Positions 34,539-43,332 of a stretch of DNA of 64,000 bases are shown piece by piece. A program made the position numbers and the translations under genes. Each line of letters opens with the position of its first letter. Within the stretch, counting starts at the first letter, position 1. This stretch comes from Microbacterium sp. Root166 (GTDB lineage: Bacteria; Actinomycetota; Actinomycetes; Actinomycetales; Microbacteriaceae). The DNA is taken from assembly GCF_001427145.1 (NCBI RefSeq), contig NZ_LMGL01000001.1:417476-481475 (forward strand). Direction: 5' to 3'. A model generated the notes under the pieces. It was not told the origin of the DNA and made no database searches. It was given only the letters and a program-made list of their open reading frames with translations.

Positions 34539-35681
34539 CTATCGACCGGTGGCGTCAGTCGTTGACCATCGGAGGTAGGCGAAGGGAGCGGCCGGCGGTC
34601 CGTCGTCGCGGGCCTCCCCTTCGGGCTGCTGATCCCTGCCTTCCACGATCACCCGTGCCCCGCTCAAGAGAGCGGCGCGGGCCAGTGCGTCCGCCGCCGG
34701 AACCGAGGCGATCACCGTCGCAGACAGCGAGTCCTCCTCGCCCAGCGACACCCAAGGCGGCGCATCGAGCGCGTCCAGTGAGCCGCCGGCGTCCGCCAGC
34801 CGCGCATCGAGGATCAAGGTGTCGACCTGAGCGGCCTGGAGCGCTTCGACGACCTCTTGGCGCCCCTCCGCGGCTGCGCGATGATCGCCGGCCGCTGCAC
34901 GATCCCGCACGTCGGCGGCGGCATCCCGCAGCGTCCGCTCGATGGCGGCGTGGATCGAGTCCTCGAGAACGCTGTCATCGGACCCGTCCGCGCGGGTGTT
35001 CGCGTCGACCTCGACGAGGAGCTGCTTCGACTCGCGGTTGAGCCGATCGGTCAGCAGCTTGCGCGCGCGCATGTCGCCGGACAGGACGATGAAGGCCGGA
35101 TGCCGCTGCCGGACGAGCTCGTCGACGACCTCGGCGACCTCGGTCTGGTTGTGCTTCCAGACTTCCTCGCTGCGTCGCTGAATGCCCGCCTGAGCCATGT
35201 TGCCCGCACGCACCTTGGTGATGTCGGTCGTGTCGCCCTCGATCTCCTCCGTCAGTTCCGGATGCCGCGTGCCGGAGCGCTCGAGATGCACGGTCGCGCC
35301 GTCACGGCTGGTCTCGACCACGAGATAGAGCACGCTCTCGTACTCCTCCTGCAGCAGCGGGAGAAGATGAGGAACCGGTCCATGGCCGAGCCGCTCAGGC
35401 CCGGTCCGTGCTCCGGCGAAGCTCTCGTCGACCTCGACCCGACCGTTGCGGATGAGCAGGAATCGGGCGGACGGACTCGCGAACCCGGTGCGCCGGGCGA
35501 CCGCAGCAGTGGCGGCGTCCACGTCCGCTTCGGGTGCGTCGACCTCTTCGAGCCGGTCGCGGACGGAGCGCTGGCGCGCGAGTTCTTCCGGCTCGGGCTG
35601 GTCGCTCGGGCCGTCGATGTACGCGAACGTCCACGGCCCGGGATCCGCGATGAGCTCACTCACTCGGCCGATGTCAGGCAT
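34539..35681 (-). CDS. baeRF-family (Vms1/ANKZF1-like, eRF1-related) protein
   Basis: 380 residues from ATG 35681 (MPDIGRVSELIADPGPW). The fold order fits bacterial eRF1-family proteins: an N-terminal baeRF domain with LYLVVETSRDGATVHLE, a helical middle with WKHNQTEVAEVVDELV and FIVLSGDMRARKLLTDRL, and a C-terminal L7Ae/eRF1-3-like part with ALQAAQVDTLILDAR and ALARAALLSGARVIV. Relatives are Rv2629-like dormancy proteins and peptidyl-tRNA hydrolases in ribosome rescue. It overlaps a small upstream ORF by eight bases. Confidence 0.85.
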   Translation of the reverse strand: MPDIGRVSELIADPGPWTFAYIDGPSDQPEPEELARQRSVRDRLEEVDAPEADVDAATAAVARRTGFASPSARFLLIRNGRVEVDESFAGARTGPERLGHGPVPHLLPLLQEEYESVLYLVVETSRDGATVHLERSGTRHPELTEEIEGDTTDITKVRAGNMAQAGIQRRSEEVWKHNQTEVAEVVDELVRQRHPAFIVLSGDMRARKLLTDRLNRESKQLLVEVDANTRADGSDDSVLEDSIHAAIERTLRDAAADVRDRAAAGDHRAAAEGRQEVVEALQAAQVDTLILDARLADAGGSLDALDAPPWVSLGEEDSLSATVIASVPAADALARAALLSGARVIVEGRDQQPEGEARDDGPPAAPFAYLRWSTTDATGR

Positions 35682-35862
35682 CGGATGCCTCCCGGGTGCC
35701 GTCGGCCGGCTCGCCGGCGTCATCGTCGGTCAGCTCGCCTCCGAACGCGCGCTCGACGTCGGGAGCATCGGTGTCGTCGGGGAGGGGTTCCGTCTCACGG
35801 AAGGGTTCGACGTGCGAAGTGCCGCCATGCCCCTGCACCATGGCGCGCGTCTCCTGCTCCAT
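35674..35862 (-). CDS. Small acidic protein upstream of baeRF gene
   Basis: 62 residues, strongly acidic and disordered-looking (ETEPLPDDTDAPDVE, GGELTDDDAGEPADG). No known domain. Its stop overlaps the baeRF start by eight bases, which supports translational coupling. The ribosome site is weak. It may be a real small partner or a leader ORF. Confidence 0.45.
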   Translation of the reverse strand: MEQETRAMVQGHGGTSHVEPFRETEPLPDDTDAPDVERAFGGELTDDDAGEPADGTREASDA

Positions 35863-36467
35863 CTGCTCGTCGAGCGCGGGGCGTGCTTCGTGTTGCCTCG
35901 TTGTGAGTCAGTCATGTCTCTTCCTCCTGTTCGCCTTCCAGGCTTTCCCGGGTGCGAGAAGAGGCGCGACAGGGTTGACAAACCCGTGGCGACGGGCCAG
36001 GCGTGGAGTCCTGCCGAGTCGCTGGTGTCCCCCAAAGTGGGGACAGACACGCTCAGGTGCTTCGCGTAACCTCGATACAAGGTGTCCCCAGCACCTCGAG
36101 TGACGTGCCTACGGCACTCACTCTTCATCGCCAGACCGAGCGTCCGCAAGGACTGCTCCATCTCGACGGTGACAGGCCCCGCGAGTCCCCAGCTCCGGGG
36201 CCTTCTCCATTCCCGCGAGAAGCGTGTTCGCGAGCCTCTTACGCGCCATCGGCTTTTCTGGCTAGACTCACAAAGCGTTCACTGATCGTTCACCGGTCGC
36301 GCGATGTCCAGCTTGGGGCCGGACACCGCAGATGTATCACCAAAGCGGCCGTGATGCTCAGAGAACGTATCCGTGGGGGGGCCCACGGATCACTGGGGAC
36401 AATCTGGGGATGCATCGATGCTTCGATGGTCGCGCGTTTTCGCGCTTTCAAATAATGGGGACAAGCG
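35863..36467. other. 605-base gene-free region upstream of the exopolysaccharide operon, rich in inverted repeats
   Basis: No credible ORF lies here. Palindromes include TGTCCCC-CAAAGT-GGGGACA (36026-36045), GTGACGTGCC-TAC-GGCACTCAC (around 36100-36120, one bulge), TGTCC-AGCTTGGGGCC-GGACA (36305-36325) and the GCATCGATGC word near 36412. A candidate promoter is TTACGC (36239-36244), 18 bases, TAGACT (36263-36268), giving a leader of about 200 bases before GTG 36468. GTTCACTGATCGTTCACC just downstream is a short direct repeat. Confidence 0.6.
36369..36467 (+). promoter_or_regulatory. Leader hairpins with GGGG loops before the EPS glycosyltransferase gene
   Basis: Perfect 9-bp hairpin ATCCGTGGG-GGGG-CCCACGGAT (36369-36390). 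Closer to the start, CGCTT (36443-36447) pairs with AAGCG (36463-36467), leaving a 15-base loop that contains the GGGGA ribosome site. Both present GGGG in the loop, as do the leaders of other operons in this locus. Confidence 0.5.
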
Positions 36468-38033
36468 GTGAGCGCCGTCGAAAGCGCGCTCCCGGTCGGC
36501 CTGCGCGCTCTGCCCGTGCCGACTCTGGGCACCATCACCGCGCTTTCGCCGGGCGACCGAGCGGCGCCGCCGAGCACGGGCGTCACGCCCCGGTCGACGC
36601 CGACGCTGCAACGCCGTCTGCTGTGGGAACGGCGTTATGCCCGTCGACTGCGTGCCACCGACACCGGGGTGGTCCTCGTGGCCACGTCGGCGGCGACCTT
36701 CCTGCAGATGCCACTGTCTGCACCCCTGGGTCTGGTCGCAGCGCCGATCGTCTTGGTGCTGATCCCGGTGGTCGCCGCAGCGTTCTGGCTCGTCTTGCTG
36801 ACCGCCTTCCACACGCGCGAGCGCCAGGTCATGGGAGCAGGGGCGACCGAGTACAAGCGCGTCGCCCACGCGTCCGGACTGGCCTTCGGCATCCTGGCGA
36901 TCGCATTCGTCGTCTTCCAGTGGCAGGGGATCCGCGCCCAGCTCATGATCGCGGCGCCGCTCGGACTGCTGGGACTGCTGATCGGACGCTGGTCGTGGCG
37001 GCGGTGGCTTCGACTCCAGCGTCGCTTCGGGCACTACGTGTCGCGCACGCTGGTTGCGGGCAGCCGGGATGATGTCGAGTACGTCATCCGCACCCTCCAG
37101 CGCGACGGGCAGCTCGGGTACCTCGTGATCGGGACGACGGTCGCCGACTCCACCGATCAGGCGGTCATCGTCGACGGACACTCCTACAGCTCCGTCGGCG
37201 ATCTCTCGAGCGTCGCGCAGACGGCGAGCGCACTGGGCGCGGACTCGATCATCATCGCGAGCCGACCCGATACGGATCCGGAGTACATCAAGCGCCTCAG
37301 CTGGGAGATCGAGGGAACCGCCGCCGAGCTCATCCTGTCGAGCCGGCTCGCGGACGTCGCCGGTCCCAGGATTTCGCTGCGTCCGGTCGACGGGCTTCCA
37401 CTCATCCACGTGAACATTCCGGTGTTCGAAGGCGGCCGGCACACCCTGAAGCGGGCGATGGACATCGTCCTCGCGGCTGTCGCGCTCATCCCGATCGCGC
37501 TGATCACCCCGTTCATCGCGCTCGCGATCCGCATCGACTCGCGCGGTCCGATCTTCTTCCGGCAGACGCGCATCGGCCGCGACGGCCAGGAGTTCTTCAT
37601 GATGAAGTTCCGGACGATGCGCGTGGGCGCCGAGTCGGAACTGGCCATGCTGCAGGCGCAGAACGAGGGATCCGGGCTCCTGTTCAAAATGAAGCAGGAT
37701 CCGAGGATCACGCGGGTCGGGACGATCCTGCGCAAGTACTCTCTGGACGAGCTGCCGCAATTCTGGAACGTGTTCCGCGGCGATATGAGCGTCGTCGGCC
37801 CGCGGCCGCCACTTCCCCAGGAGGTGCGCGAGTACGACGGCAAGGTCTACCGGCGTCTATTCATCAAACCGGGCATCACCGGGCTCTGGCAGGTCAGTGG
37901 CCGCAGCGATCTTTCGTGGGAGGAGAGTGTACGGCTGGATCTCCTCTACGTGGAGAACTGGTCCGTCGTGACCGACCTGATGATCATGTGGCGCACCGCT
38001 AAGGTCATGATCCGCCCAGATGGCGCATACTGA
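36468..38033 (+). CDS. Polyprenyl glycosylphosphotransferase initiating exopolysaccharide synthesis
   Basis: 521 residues from GTG 36468. The N-terminal half has four to five membrane helices and a CoA-binding-like domain (TLVAGSRDDVEYVIRTLQR). The C-terminal catalytic domain carries RAMDIVLAAVALIPIALI, FFRQTRIGRDGQEFFMMKFR, FRGDMSVVGPRPPLPQEV and KPGITGLWQVSGRSDLSWEE. It transfers a sugar-1-phosphate to undecaprenyl phosphate, the first step of the repeat unit. It is the first gene of the plus-strand EPS operon. Confidence 0.95.
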   Translation: MSAVESALPVGLRALPVPTLGTITALSPGDRAAPPSTGVTPRSTPTLQRRLLWERRYARRLRATDTGVVLVATSAATFLQMPLSAPLGLVAAPIVLVLIPVVAAAFWLVLLTAFHTRERQVMGAGATEYKRVAHASGLAFGILAIAFVVFQWQGIRAQLMIAAPLGLLGLLIGRWSWRRWLRLQRRFGHYVSRTLVAGSRDDVEYVIRTLQRDGQLGYLVIGTTVADSTDQAVIVDGHSYSSVGDLSSVAQTASALGADSIIIASRPDTDPEYIKRLSWEIEGTAAELILSSRLADVAGPRISLRPVDGLPLIHVNIPVFEGGRHTLKRAMDIVLAAVALIPIALITPFIALAIRIDSRGPIFFRQTRIGRDGQEFFMMKFRTMRVGAESELAMLQAQNEGSGLLFKMKQDPRITRVGTILRKYSLDELPQFWNVFRGDMSVVGPRPPLPQEVREYDGKVYRRLFIKPGITGLWQVSGRSDLSWEESVRLDLLYVENWSVVTDLMIMWRTAKVMIRPDGAY

Positions 38034-38111
38034 GCCCATCGGCGAGTCCGGCGGGAGCCCCGTTCGCCGTGCGCGCTTCACACTCTGAACTTGGAAGGCC
38101 TTTCTCTCATC

Positions 38112-39260
38112 GTGGTTTCTACTGTCCGAATTCTCGGAACCCATGGGGTCCCCGCCGGTTATGGCGGATTCGAAACCGCAGCGGAGAACATCGGGCTGTA
38201 CCTGCGAGACCGCGGGTGGGCTGTCGAGGTGTACTGCCAGCTCTCGGGCTCCGGTCCCATCGAGACCGACGAATGGAACGGACTGAAGCGGACGCTGATC
38301 CACGAGCCGAAGGAAGGATGGCGCGGAACGTCCGCCTTCGACCTCACGTCCGTGCGGCACGCGGTGGCCGCGCACGAGCCGGGCGATGTCTGGCTGACCT
38401 TCGGCTACAACACCGGCGTCTTCGACGTGGTGCCACGACTGCGCGGCATACCGAATGTCATCAACATGGACGGCATGGAGTGGACTCGCAGACGTTGGGG
38501 CCTGATCAAGCAGGGCATCCTGCTCGCCAATGAGCGGCTCGCCGGCTGGGTCGGCGATGTGCTCATCGCGGATCACCCGGTGATAGCGACCTATCTTCGG
38601 CGTCACTTCGGACGCCGGCGCGTGCACACGATCACGTATGGCGCACACGAGGTGACGGAGGCGACCGCTCAGCCTGTCGAAGAACTCGGTCTCCGTCCCG
38701 GTCGGTATGCGATGGTCGTCTGCCGCCCGATTCCCGAGAACTCCATTCTCGAGATCGTCACCGCCTGGTCCGCTCAGGAGCGCGGGATGCCGCTGGTGGT
38801 GGTCGGGCCGTACGGCCAGGAGGATCCGTACCACGTCCAGGTGCAGGCAGCGGCGTCCTCCGAGGTCGTGTTCCCCGGCGCGATCTTCGAGCAGGATCGG
38901 CTGCAGTCGCTGCGCTTCCACTCCGCGCTGTACATCCACGGGCACACCGTCGGGGGCACCAACCCCTCTCTCGTCGAGGCGATGGCCGCAGGAAACGCGA
39001 TCGTGGCGCACGACAATGCTTACAACAGCTGGGTGGCCGGCCCCGAGAACGCATACTTCTCGGATGCCGAGGACCTGGCCCCCCTGCTCACGTCCTTGTT
39101 GGCCGATGAAGGCCGGCGCCTGAGGATGGGCCAGGCCAGTCGCGCTCGATTCCGAGCCGAGTTCACTTGGAGCAAGATCGGCGGCGAGTACGAGCGCGCA
39201 CTGCTCACGGCACTCGAGCGCCATGGGCACGCGCCCCAGAAGATCGGAGTCACCCCGTGA
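38112..39260 (+). CDS. Glycosyltransferase, GT4-like with DUF1972 N terminus
   Basis: 382 residues from GTG 38112. It opens with VSTVRILGTHGVPAGYGGFE, the DUF1972 signature seen in rhamnosyl- and other EPS glycosyltransferases; VINMDGMEWTRRRW and the donor-site region GHTVGGTNPSLVEAMAAGN follow. GGAAGG lies 13 bases upstream; TTG 38091 would add seven residues. It adds a sugar to the lipid-linked repeat unit at the cytoplasmic face. Confidence 0.9.
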   Translation: MVSTVRILGTHGVPAGYGGFETAAENIGLYLRDRGWAVEVYCQLSGSGPIETDEWNGLKRTLIHEPKEGWRGTSAFDLTSVRHAVAAHEPGDVWLTFGYNTGVFDVVPRLRGIPNVINMDGMEWTRRRWGLIKQGILLANERLAGWVGDVLIADHPVIATYLRRHFGRRRVHTITYGAHEVTEATAQPVEELGLRPGRYAMVVCRPIPENSILEIVTAWSAQERGMPLVVVGPYGQEDPYHVQVQAAASSEVVFPGAIFEQDRLQSLRFHSALYIHGHTVGGTNPSLVEAMAAGNAIVAHDNAYNSWVAGPENAYFSDAEDLAPLLTSLLADEGRRLRMGQASRARFRAEFTWSKIGGEYERALLTALERHGHAPQKIGVTP

Positions 39261-40375
39261 TCGATGTCGCCGTTGTCGGGCTCGGCAAGATGGGCCTGTC
39301 GCATCTCGCGATGATCAAGGCCCACCCAGATGTGAATCTCGTCGGGGTGTGCGATGCGACCGGGTATCTCCTCGACATCCTCGCGAAGTACACGGGCGTG
39401 AAGACCTTCAAAGACCTCGACAGGATGCTCGACGAGGCCGAACCTCAGGCGATCATCATCGCAACACCGACGCACCTCCACGCCGGCATGATCCGATCAG
39501 CGCTGGAGCGCGGCATCCACGTCTTCTGCGAGAAGCCGCTGGTCATCGATCCGGGCGAGAGCGTCGTGCTCGCCGAGGCTGCCGCCGCGCGGGGACTCGT
39601 CACACAAGTGGGCTACCACAACCGCTTCGTGGGCGCCTTCCGCGAGGTCCAGCGGCTCCTCGAACTCGGCGCCATCGGGCCCGTCAACACCGCCTTGGCG
39701 GAGGCGTACGGCCCCGTGGTGCTCAAGCCCTCGGGTCGCACGTGGCGCAGTCAGCGTTCGACCGGTGGCGGCTGCCTCTACGACTACGCCGCTCATCCGC
39801 TCAACCTCCTCACGTGGTATCTCGGAGCGCCCGAGTCCGTCAGCGGCAGCCAGCTGACGAGCATCTTCTCCGCTCAGATCGATGACGCCGTCGCCAGTAC
39901 CCTCCACTACCCGGGCGGGACCGCGCAGATCGTCGCGAACTGGTCCGATGAGTCGCAGCGGAAGATGACCACGAAGGTCACACTGTGGGGTACGCACGGA
40001 CGGATCTACGCGGACCGGCAGGAGATCCAGGTCTACCTGCGCGACACGGCGCCGATCCCCGAGGGTTACCGGGTCGGCTGGAACGTTCGGTACACCACCG
40101 AGCTCAGTGAGGCGCCCTGGTTCTACCTCCGAGGGGAGGAGTACAGTGCTCAGCTGGATTCGTTCGTCAAGCGAGTGATCGCAGGACAGGCCGACGGCGA
40201 GAACGACTTCACCTCGGCTGCGCTGACCGATCGGGTCATCTCGATGATCAGCGAGGACTCGGCGCGCGAAGAGACGCGCCTCACATCGGAGGTGTCCGCC
40301 ACCTCACCGACGCCGGCACCGGCGTCGCGGCGCCGGATCGGCGCCGCGCTTCGCCGACTTCGGGTAGGGAAATGA
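39257..40375 (+). CDS. Gfo/Idh/MocA-family oxidoreductase
   Basis: 372 residues from GTG 39257, overlapping the glycosyltransferase stop (GTGA). The NAD(P) motif is VVGLGKMGLSHLAMIKAHPD; HVFCEKPLVIDPGE is the EKP signature; YDYAAHPLNLLTWYLGAPES carries the substrate His. It probably makes a modified nucleotide sugar (keto/amino sugar) for the EPS repeat unit. A basic C-terminal tail ends the protein. Confidence 0.91.
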   Translation: MIDVAVVGLGKMGLSHLAMIKAHPDVNLVGVCDATGYLLDILAKYTGVKTFKDLDRMLDEAEPQAIIIATPTHLHAGMIRSALERGIHVFCEKPLVIDPGESVVLAEAAAARGLVTQVGYHNRFVGAFREVQRLLELGAIGPVNTALAEAYGPVVLKPSGRTWRSQRSTGGGCLYDYAAHPLNLLTWYLGAPESVSGSQLTSIFSAQIDDAVASTLHYPGGTAQIVANWSDESQRKMTTKVTLWGTHGRIYADRQEIQVYLRDTAPIPEGYRVGWNVRYTTELSEAPWFYLRGEEYSAQLDSFVKRVIAGQADGENDFTSAALTDRVISMISEDSAREETRLTSEVSATSPTPAPASRRRIGAALRRLRVGK

Positions 40376-41265
40376 TGACAACGACTGCTGCACCCACAAT
40401 GGACCGGCTCCTGTTCGGCGACAACCAGTTCTTCGGCGTGAACCACATGTCCGAGGAGAAGGCCCGCGCTCAGCAGATGCGGTTCCAGGACCTCGACTCC
40501 ATCATGCGCGTGCTCGATGACGCATACGACGAGGGCGTCAGGACGTTCATGTGCACGACGCACGACCGCATCGCGGAGGTCACTGACCGCGTGCGGGCGA
40601 ACCCCGAGCGCTATGCGCAGATGAAGTTCTTCCCGTGCATGCCTTATGCGCACAAGTACGCCAATGCGGTGACCGAGGACGGGTTCCTGGGCGCGATCCG
40701 CAAGTTCCTTCCCGAGGAGGGATTGCTCGACAGCATCGCGCGCGGCACCTCGTCACTGGCCCGCAAAGACATCGAGGGCGTGTCCACGCTGCTCGTCGAC
40801 GCCGAGCTCAAGATGTTCGCCGGCCTGGAGACGCCGGTGATCTGGATGCAGAACGTCGTCGTCGATCTGCTGTCGGGGCTCGGCTTCACTGACGCGCTGC
40901 GGATCTTCGCCGATCACGTCCGCAAGCGCTACAACGCCGAGCCGGGATTCATCACGATGAATCTGCCGCGCTTGCTGGATGACCTGGATCGGGCCGGCGT
41001 CGAGAACCCGATCGTCTGCTCGAACATCAACAAGCTGGGGTTCCGCATGTCGGGCGGCGTCGACGCATACCTCGACGCAATGGACAAGCGTCCGTTCCGC
41101 GCCGTCGCGATGTCCGTTTTCGCCAGTGGCGCTCTGCCCGCACGTGAGGCGATCGAATGGGTGTGCGGGCTCCCCAACCTGGAGTCCATCGTCTTCGGCG
41201 CGTCCAGCCGCGGCAACATCGCCTCGACCGTGAACCTCGTGGACGAGTACTGGGCATCGCGCTGA
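40372..41265 (+). CDS. Unknown EPS-cluster protein, probable TIM-barrel fold
   Basis: 297 residues, overlapping the oxidoreductase stop; ATG 40375 is an equally good start. It starts MDRLLFGDNQFFGVNHMSEE. Alternating strand and helix segments (VRTFMCTTHDRIAEV, MKFFPCMPYAHKYA, IWMQNVVVDLLSGLG, GFITMNLPRLLDDLD, IVCSNINKLGFRMSG, AVAMSVFASGALPA, LESIVFGASSRGNI) resemble an aldo-keto-reductase-like barrel without its tetrad. It is likely cytoplasmic and acts with the neighbouring oxidoreductase. I do not know a characterised member. Confidence 0.75.
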   Translation: MMTTTAAPTMDRLLFGDNQFFGVNHMSEEKARAQQMRFQDLDSIMRVLDDAYDEGVRTFMCTTHDRIAEVTDRVRANPERYAQMKFFPCMPYAHKYANAVTEDGFLGAIRKFLPEEGLLDSIARGTSSLARKDIEGVSTLLVDAELKMFAGLETPVIWMQNVVVDLLSGLGFTDALRIFADHVRKRYNAEPGFITMNLPRLLDDLDRAGVENPIVCSNINKLGFRMSGGVDAYLDAMDKRPFRAVAMSVFASGALPAREAIEWVCGLPNLESIVFGASSRGNIASTVNLVDEYWASR

Positions 41266-41266
41266 G

Positions 41267-42439
41267 ATGTCTCCCACCGGCGAAGAGCAGGCGGCCTCTC
41301 GCACTGTGCTGATCGCGAACCCGTCGGCGGATCTGTACGGTTCGGATCGCATGGTGCTCGAAGCCGTACGGGGGCTGACGGGGCTCGGCTGGCGAACCGT
41401 CGTCACCTGCTCCATCGACGGCCCGCTCGTGGCGCAGCTGCGCACCGCCGGGGCGGAGGTGCGGATACTTCCCGTCCCCGTGGTGCGCAAGAGCGCGCTG
41501 AGCGGGCGGGGCATGCTGGCGCTCACGCGCGAGGTCTTCACACAGCTTCCCGCCATGCGGCGTCTCATCAAGGACGTTCGGCCAGACGTGGTGCTCGCCA
41601 ACACGGTGACGATTCCGTTCTGGACCCTCGCTGCACGCTGGTGCCGGCGGCCCGTCGTGGTGTACGTCCACGAGGCCGAATCCGCGCTCTCGCGCCCCGC
41701 GCGCACGCTGCTGACGGCTCCGCTGCGTTTTGCGAACGGGATCATCTTCAATTCGGAGACGAGCCGGCGCGTGTCCGGATCGGCGTGGCTCGAGAAACGC
41801 GACCGTGCACGCGTCGTGTCCAACGGCGTGCAGGCGCCCGCCGCCCCCAGTCCTGCCCGCGAGTCCCTCGACGGGCCGATGCGGATCGTCTATGTGGGGC
41901 GCCTGTCCCCTCGCAAGGGCGTCGATCTCGTCGTCCGAGCGGCAGCGCGCCTGCGGGATTCGGGCATAGAGCCCCGCGTGGAACTCGTGGGGGCGGTCTT
42001 TCCCGGCTACGAGTGGTACGAAGAAGAGCTCCGCGGGCTCGTCGCAGAGCTCGACCTCGGTGACATGGTGAGCTTCACGGGATTCCGCGAGGTGGTCTGG
42101 GACGAATTCGCCGCTTCGGACGTAGCGGTCGTTCCGTCACGGTTGGACGAGTCGTTCGGCAACGTCGTCATCGAGGCGCTCATGAGTGAACGTGCGGTCG
42201 TCGTGGCAGACCACACCGGGCTGCGAGAGGCGGCCGACGGCTTCGCGTCGGCCGTGCGGGTCGTGCCCGATGACGAGATGGCGCTGACCGAGGGACTGCG
42301 GCGCGTTCACGAGCACTGGGGCGACTTTCGCGGGCACGCCACTGCCGACGCCGAGCGCGCACGCCGGCTCTACGGCACCGGCACGTTCCACAGGCGTCTC
42401 TCGTCGGCCCTGGCCGAGCGCGCGACTGCCCCGCACTGA
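41267..42439 (+). CDS. Glycosyltransferase family 4
   Basis: 390 residues from ATG 41267. GT-B fold: IANPSADLYGSDRMVLEAVR at the acceptor side, then MRIVYVGRLSPRKGVDLVVR and the E-x7-E donor motif DESFGNVVIEALMSER. It is the last sugar-assembly gene of the plus arm and is followed by a hairpin. It extends the lipid-linked oligosaccharide. Confidence 0.93.
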   Translation: MSPTGEEQAASRTVLIANPSADLYGSDRMVLEAVRGLTGLGWRTVVTCSIDGPLVAQLRTAGAEVRILPVPVVRKSALSGRGMLALTREVFTQLPAMRRLIKDVRPDVVLANTVTIPFWTLAARWCRRPVVVYVHEAESALSRPARTLLTAPLRFANGIIFNSETSRRVSGSAWLEKRDRARVVSNGVQAPAAPSPARESLDGPMRIVYVGRLSPRKGVDLVVRAAARLRDSGIEPRVELVGAVFPGYEWYEEELRGLVAELDLGDMVSFTGFREVVWDEFAASDVAVVPSRLDESFGNVVIEALMSERAVVVADHTGLREAADGFASAVRVVPDDEMALTEGLRRVHEHWGDFRGHATADAERARRLYGTGTFHRRLSSALAERATAPH

Positions 42440-42449
42440 GGTTGCAGAT

Positions 42450-42467
42450 CGGAATGTCGTCATTCCG
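42450..42467 (+). terminator. Short hairpin after the EPS glycosyltransferase genes
   Basis: CGGAATG-TCGT-CATTCCG, a perfect 7-bp stem with a 4-base loop, 11 bases after the stop of the 41267-42439 gene. No T run follows, so termination may be partial. TATGCT at about 42501 could be the -10 of a separate promoter for the secreted-protein genes. Confidence 0.45.
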
Positions 42468-42522
42468 AGATGAAGGGTGCGCGATCCGCCTTCGTGGCAG
42501 TATGCTGAGCCTGCTGGGGGTG

Positions 42523-42605
42523 TGGATCACTTTGGGGGTGATCCATCGAAAGTGCTCCGCTTCGCGCGGCGCCGGGGGAACCTCCAGCTCAAGACTGGGG
42601 AGTCT
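42523..42605 (+). promoter_or_regulatory. Leader hairpins with GGGG loops before the lipoprotein gene
   Basis: TGGATCAC-TTTGGGG-GTGATCCA (42523-42545, 8 bp) and AGACT-GGGG-AGTCT (42592-42605, 5 bp). The loop plus AG of the second is the GGGGAG ribosome site for GTG 42612, so folding should hide the AG half of the site and present GGGG. Confidence 0.6.
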
Positions 42606-42611
42606 GCAATC

Positions 42612-43271
42612 GTGGGGATTGTACGAGCGTGCGCATCTATTGCCGCAGCACTGCTGTGCGTGAGCCTTGTCGCGTGCTCGAACGCATCGCCCGACGAGAG
42701 CACATCTGCGCCGGTGTCGAGCGCGTCAGCCTCGGCACCGGCGACGGATGAAACCCCGAGCCCGAACCCGAGCGACTCCGCGACCGAGGGGTCCGCCGCT
42801 CCCGACATCGACGCCGATCAGCCCGTTGCGAAGGTGATGCGGCCCGGATCCACCGAGGCGCCCAGTCACACGGCAGAACCCGCGTCCACGTCCGAGCCGG
42901 TCAGCTACACCGACGGCGTCACGCTGCAGATCATGGACGTCACCTGGGCCGAGGAGACCTCTCAAGGCCCAGGCAGCTTCCCGGGCCGCCCGTACGCCCG
43001 ATTGACTCTCCGCTTGGCGAACGCATCCGACACCGCCATCGACCTCGGCACCGCCGTGCTCACGCTTCTCGATCAGACGAGCGGAGCGGTTCCCCGGGTC
43101 TACGCGGCGGAGGCCGACGTACAGGACTTCTCCGGCACCCTCGAGCCCGGTGAGACCACCACCGCCGTCTACGCCTTTGCGGTGCCTGATGAGTCCCGTT
43201 CCCAGATCACGCTCGTCGTCGACTTCGACGCGACGCACACATCCGCCGTCTTCCGCGGAGCTCTGAGCTGA
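42612..43271 (+). CDS. Small lipoprotein with C-terminal beta-sandwich domain
   Basis: 219 residues from GTG 42612. Lipoprotein signal AAALLCVSLVAC with Cys as the lipidation site; a Ser/Thr/Pro-rich linker to about residue 85; then a beta-rich domain (YARLTLRLANASDTAIDLGT, GETTTAVYAFAVP, ITLVVDFDATHTSAVFRGAL) resembling DUF4352-like immunoglobulin folds. It stands 61 bases before the giant secreted protein gene. The protein at 57015-57674 has the same C-terminal pattern and also precedes a giant gene, so the pair is paralogous. It may tether or assist the giant protein. Confidence 0.82.
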   Translation: MGIVRACASIAAALLCVSLVACSNASPDESTSAPVSSASASAPATDETPSPNPSDSATEGSAAPDIDADQPVAKVMRPGSTEAPSHTAEPASTSEPVSYTDGVTLQIMDVTWAEETSQGPGSFPGRPYARLTLRLANASDTAIDLGTAVLTLLDQTSGAVPRVYAAEADVQDFSGTLEPGETTTAVYAFAVPDESRSQITLVVDFDATHTSAVFRGALS

Positions 43272-43332
43272 GATGCCTTCGATCCAGGGTCACCCGTTCA
43301 CAGCACCCGCATCACCTACCCGAGGAAGCTCC

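Noticed and set aside
36082..36455. Small ORFs in the EPS upstream region
   Set aside because: No ribosome sites, atypical codon use and overlap with conserved-looking palindromes.
42573..42610. CGGGGGAACC followed by GGGGAGTC, recalling part of the ydaO (c-di-AMP) riboswitch
   Set aside because: The remaining conserved ydaO core is missing before the start codon; the GGGG-loop hairpin explanation fits better.
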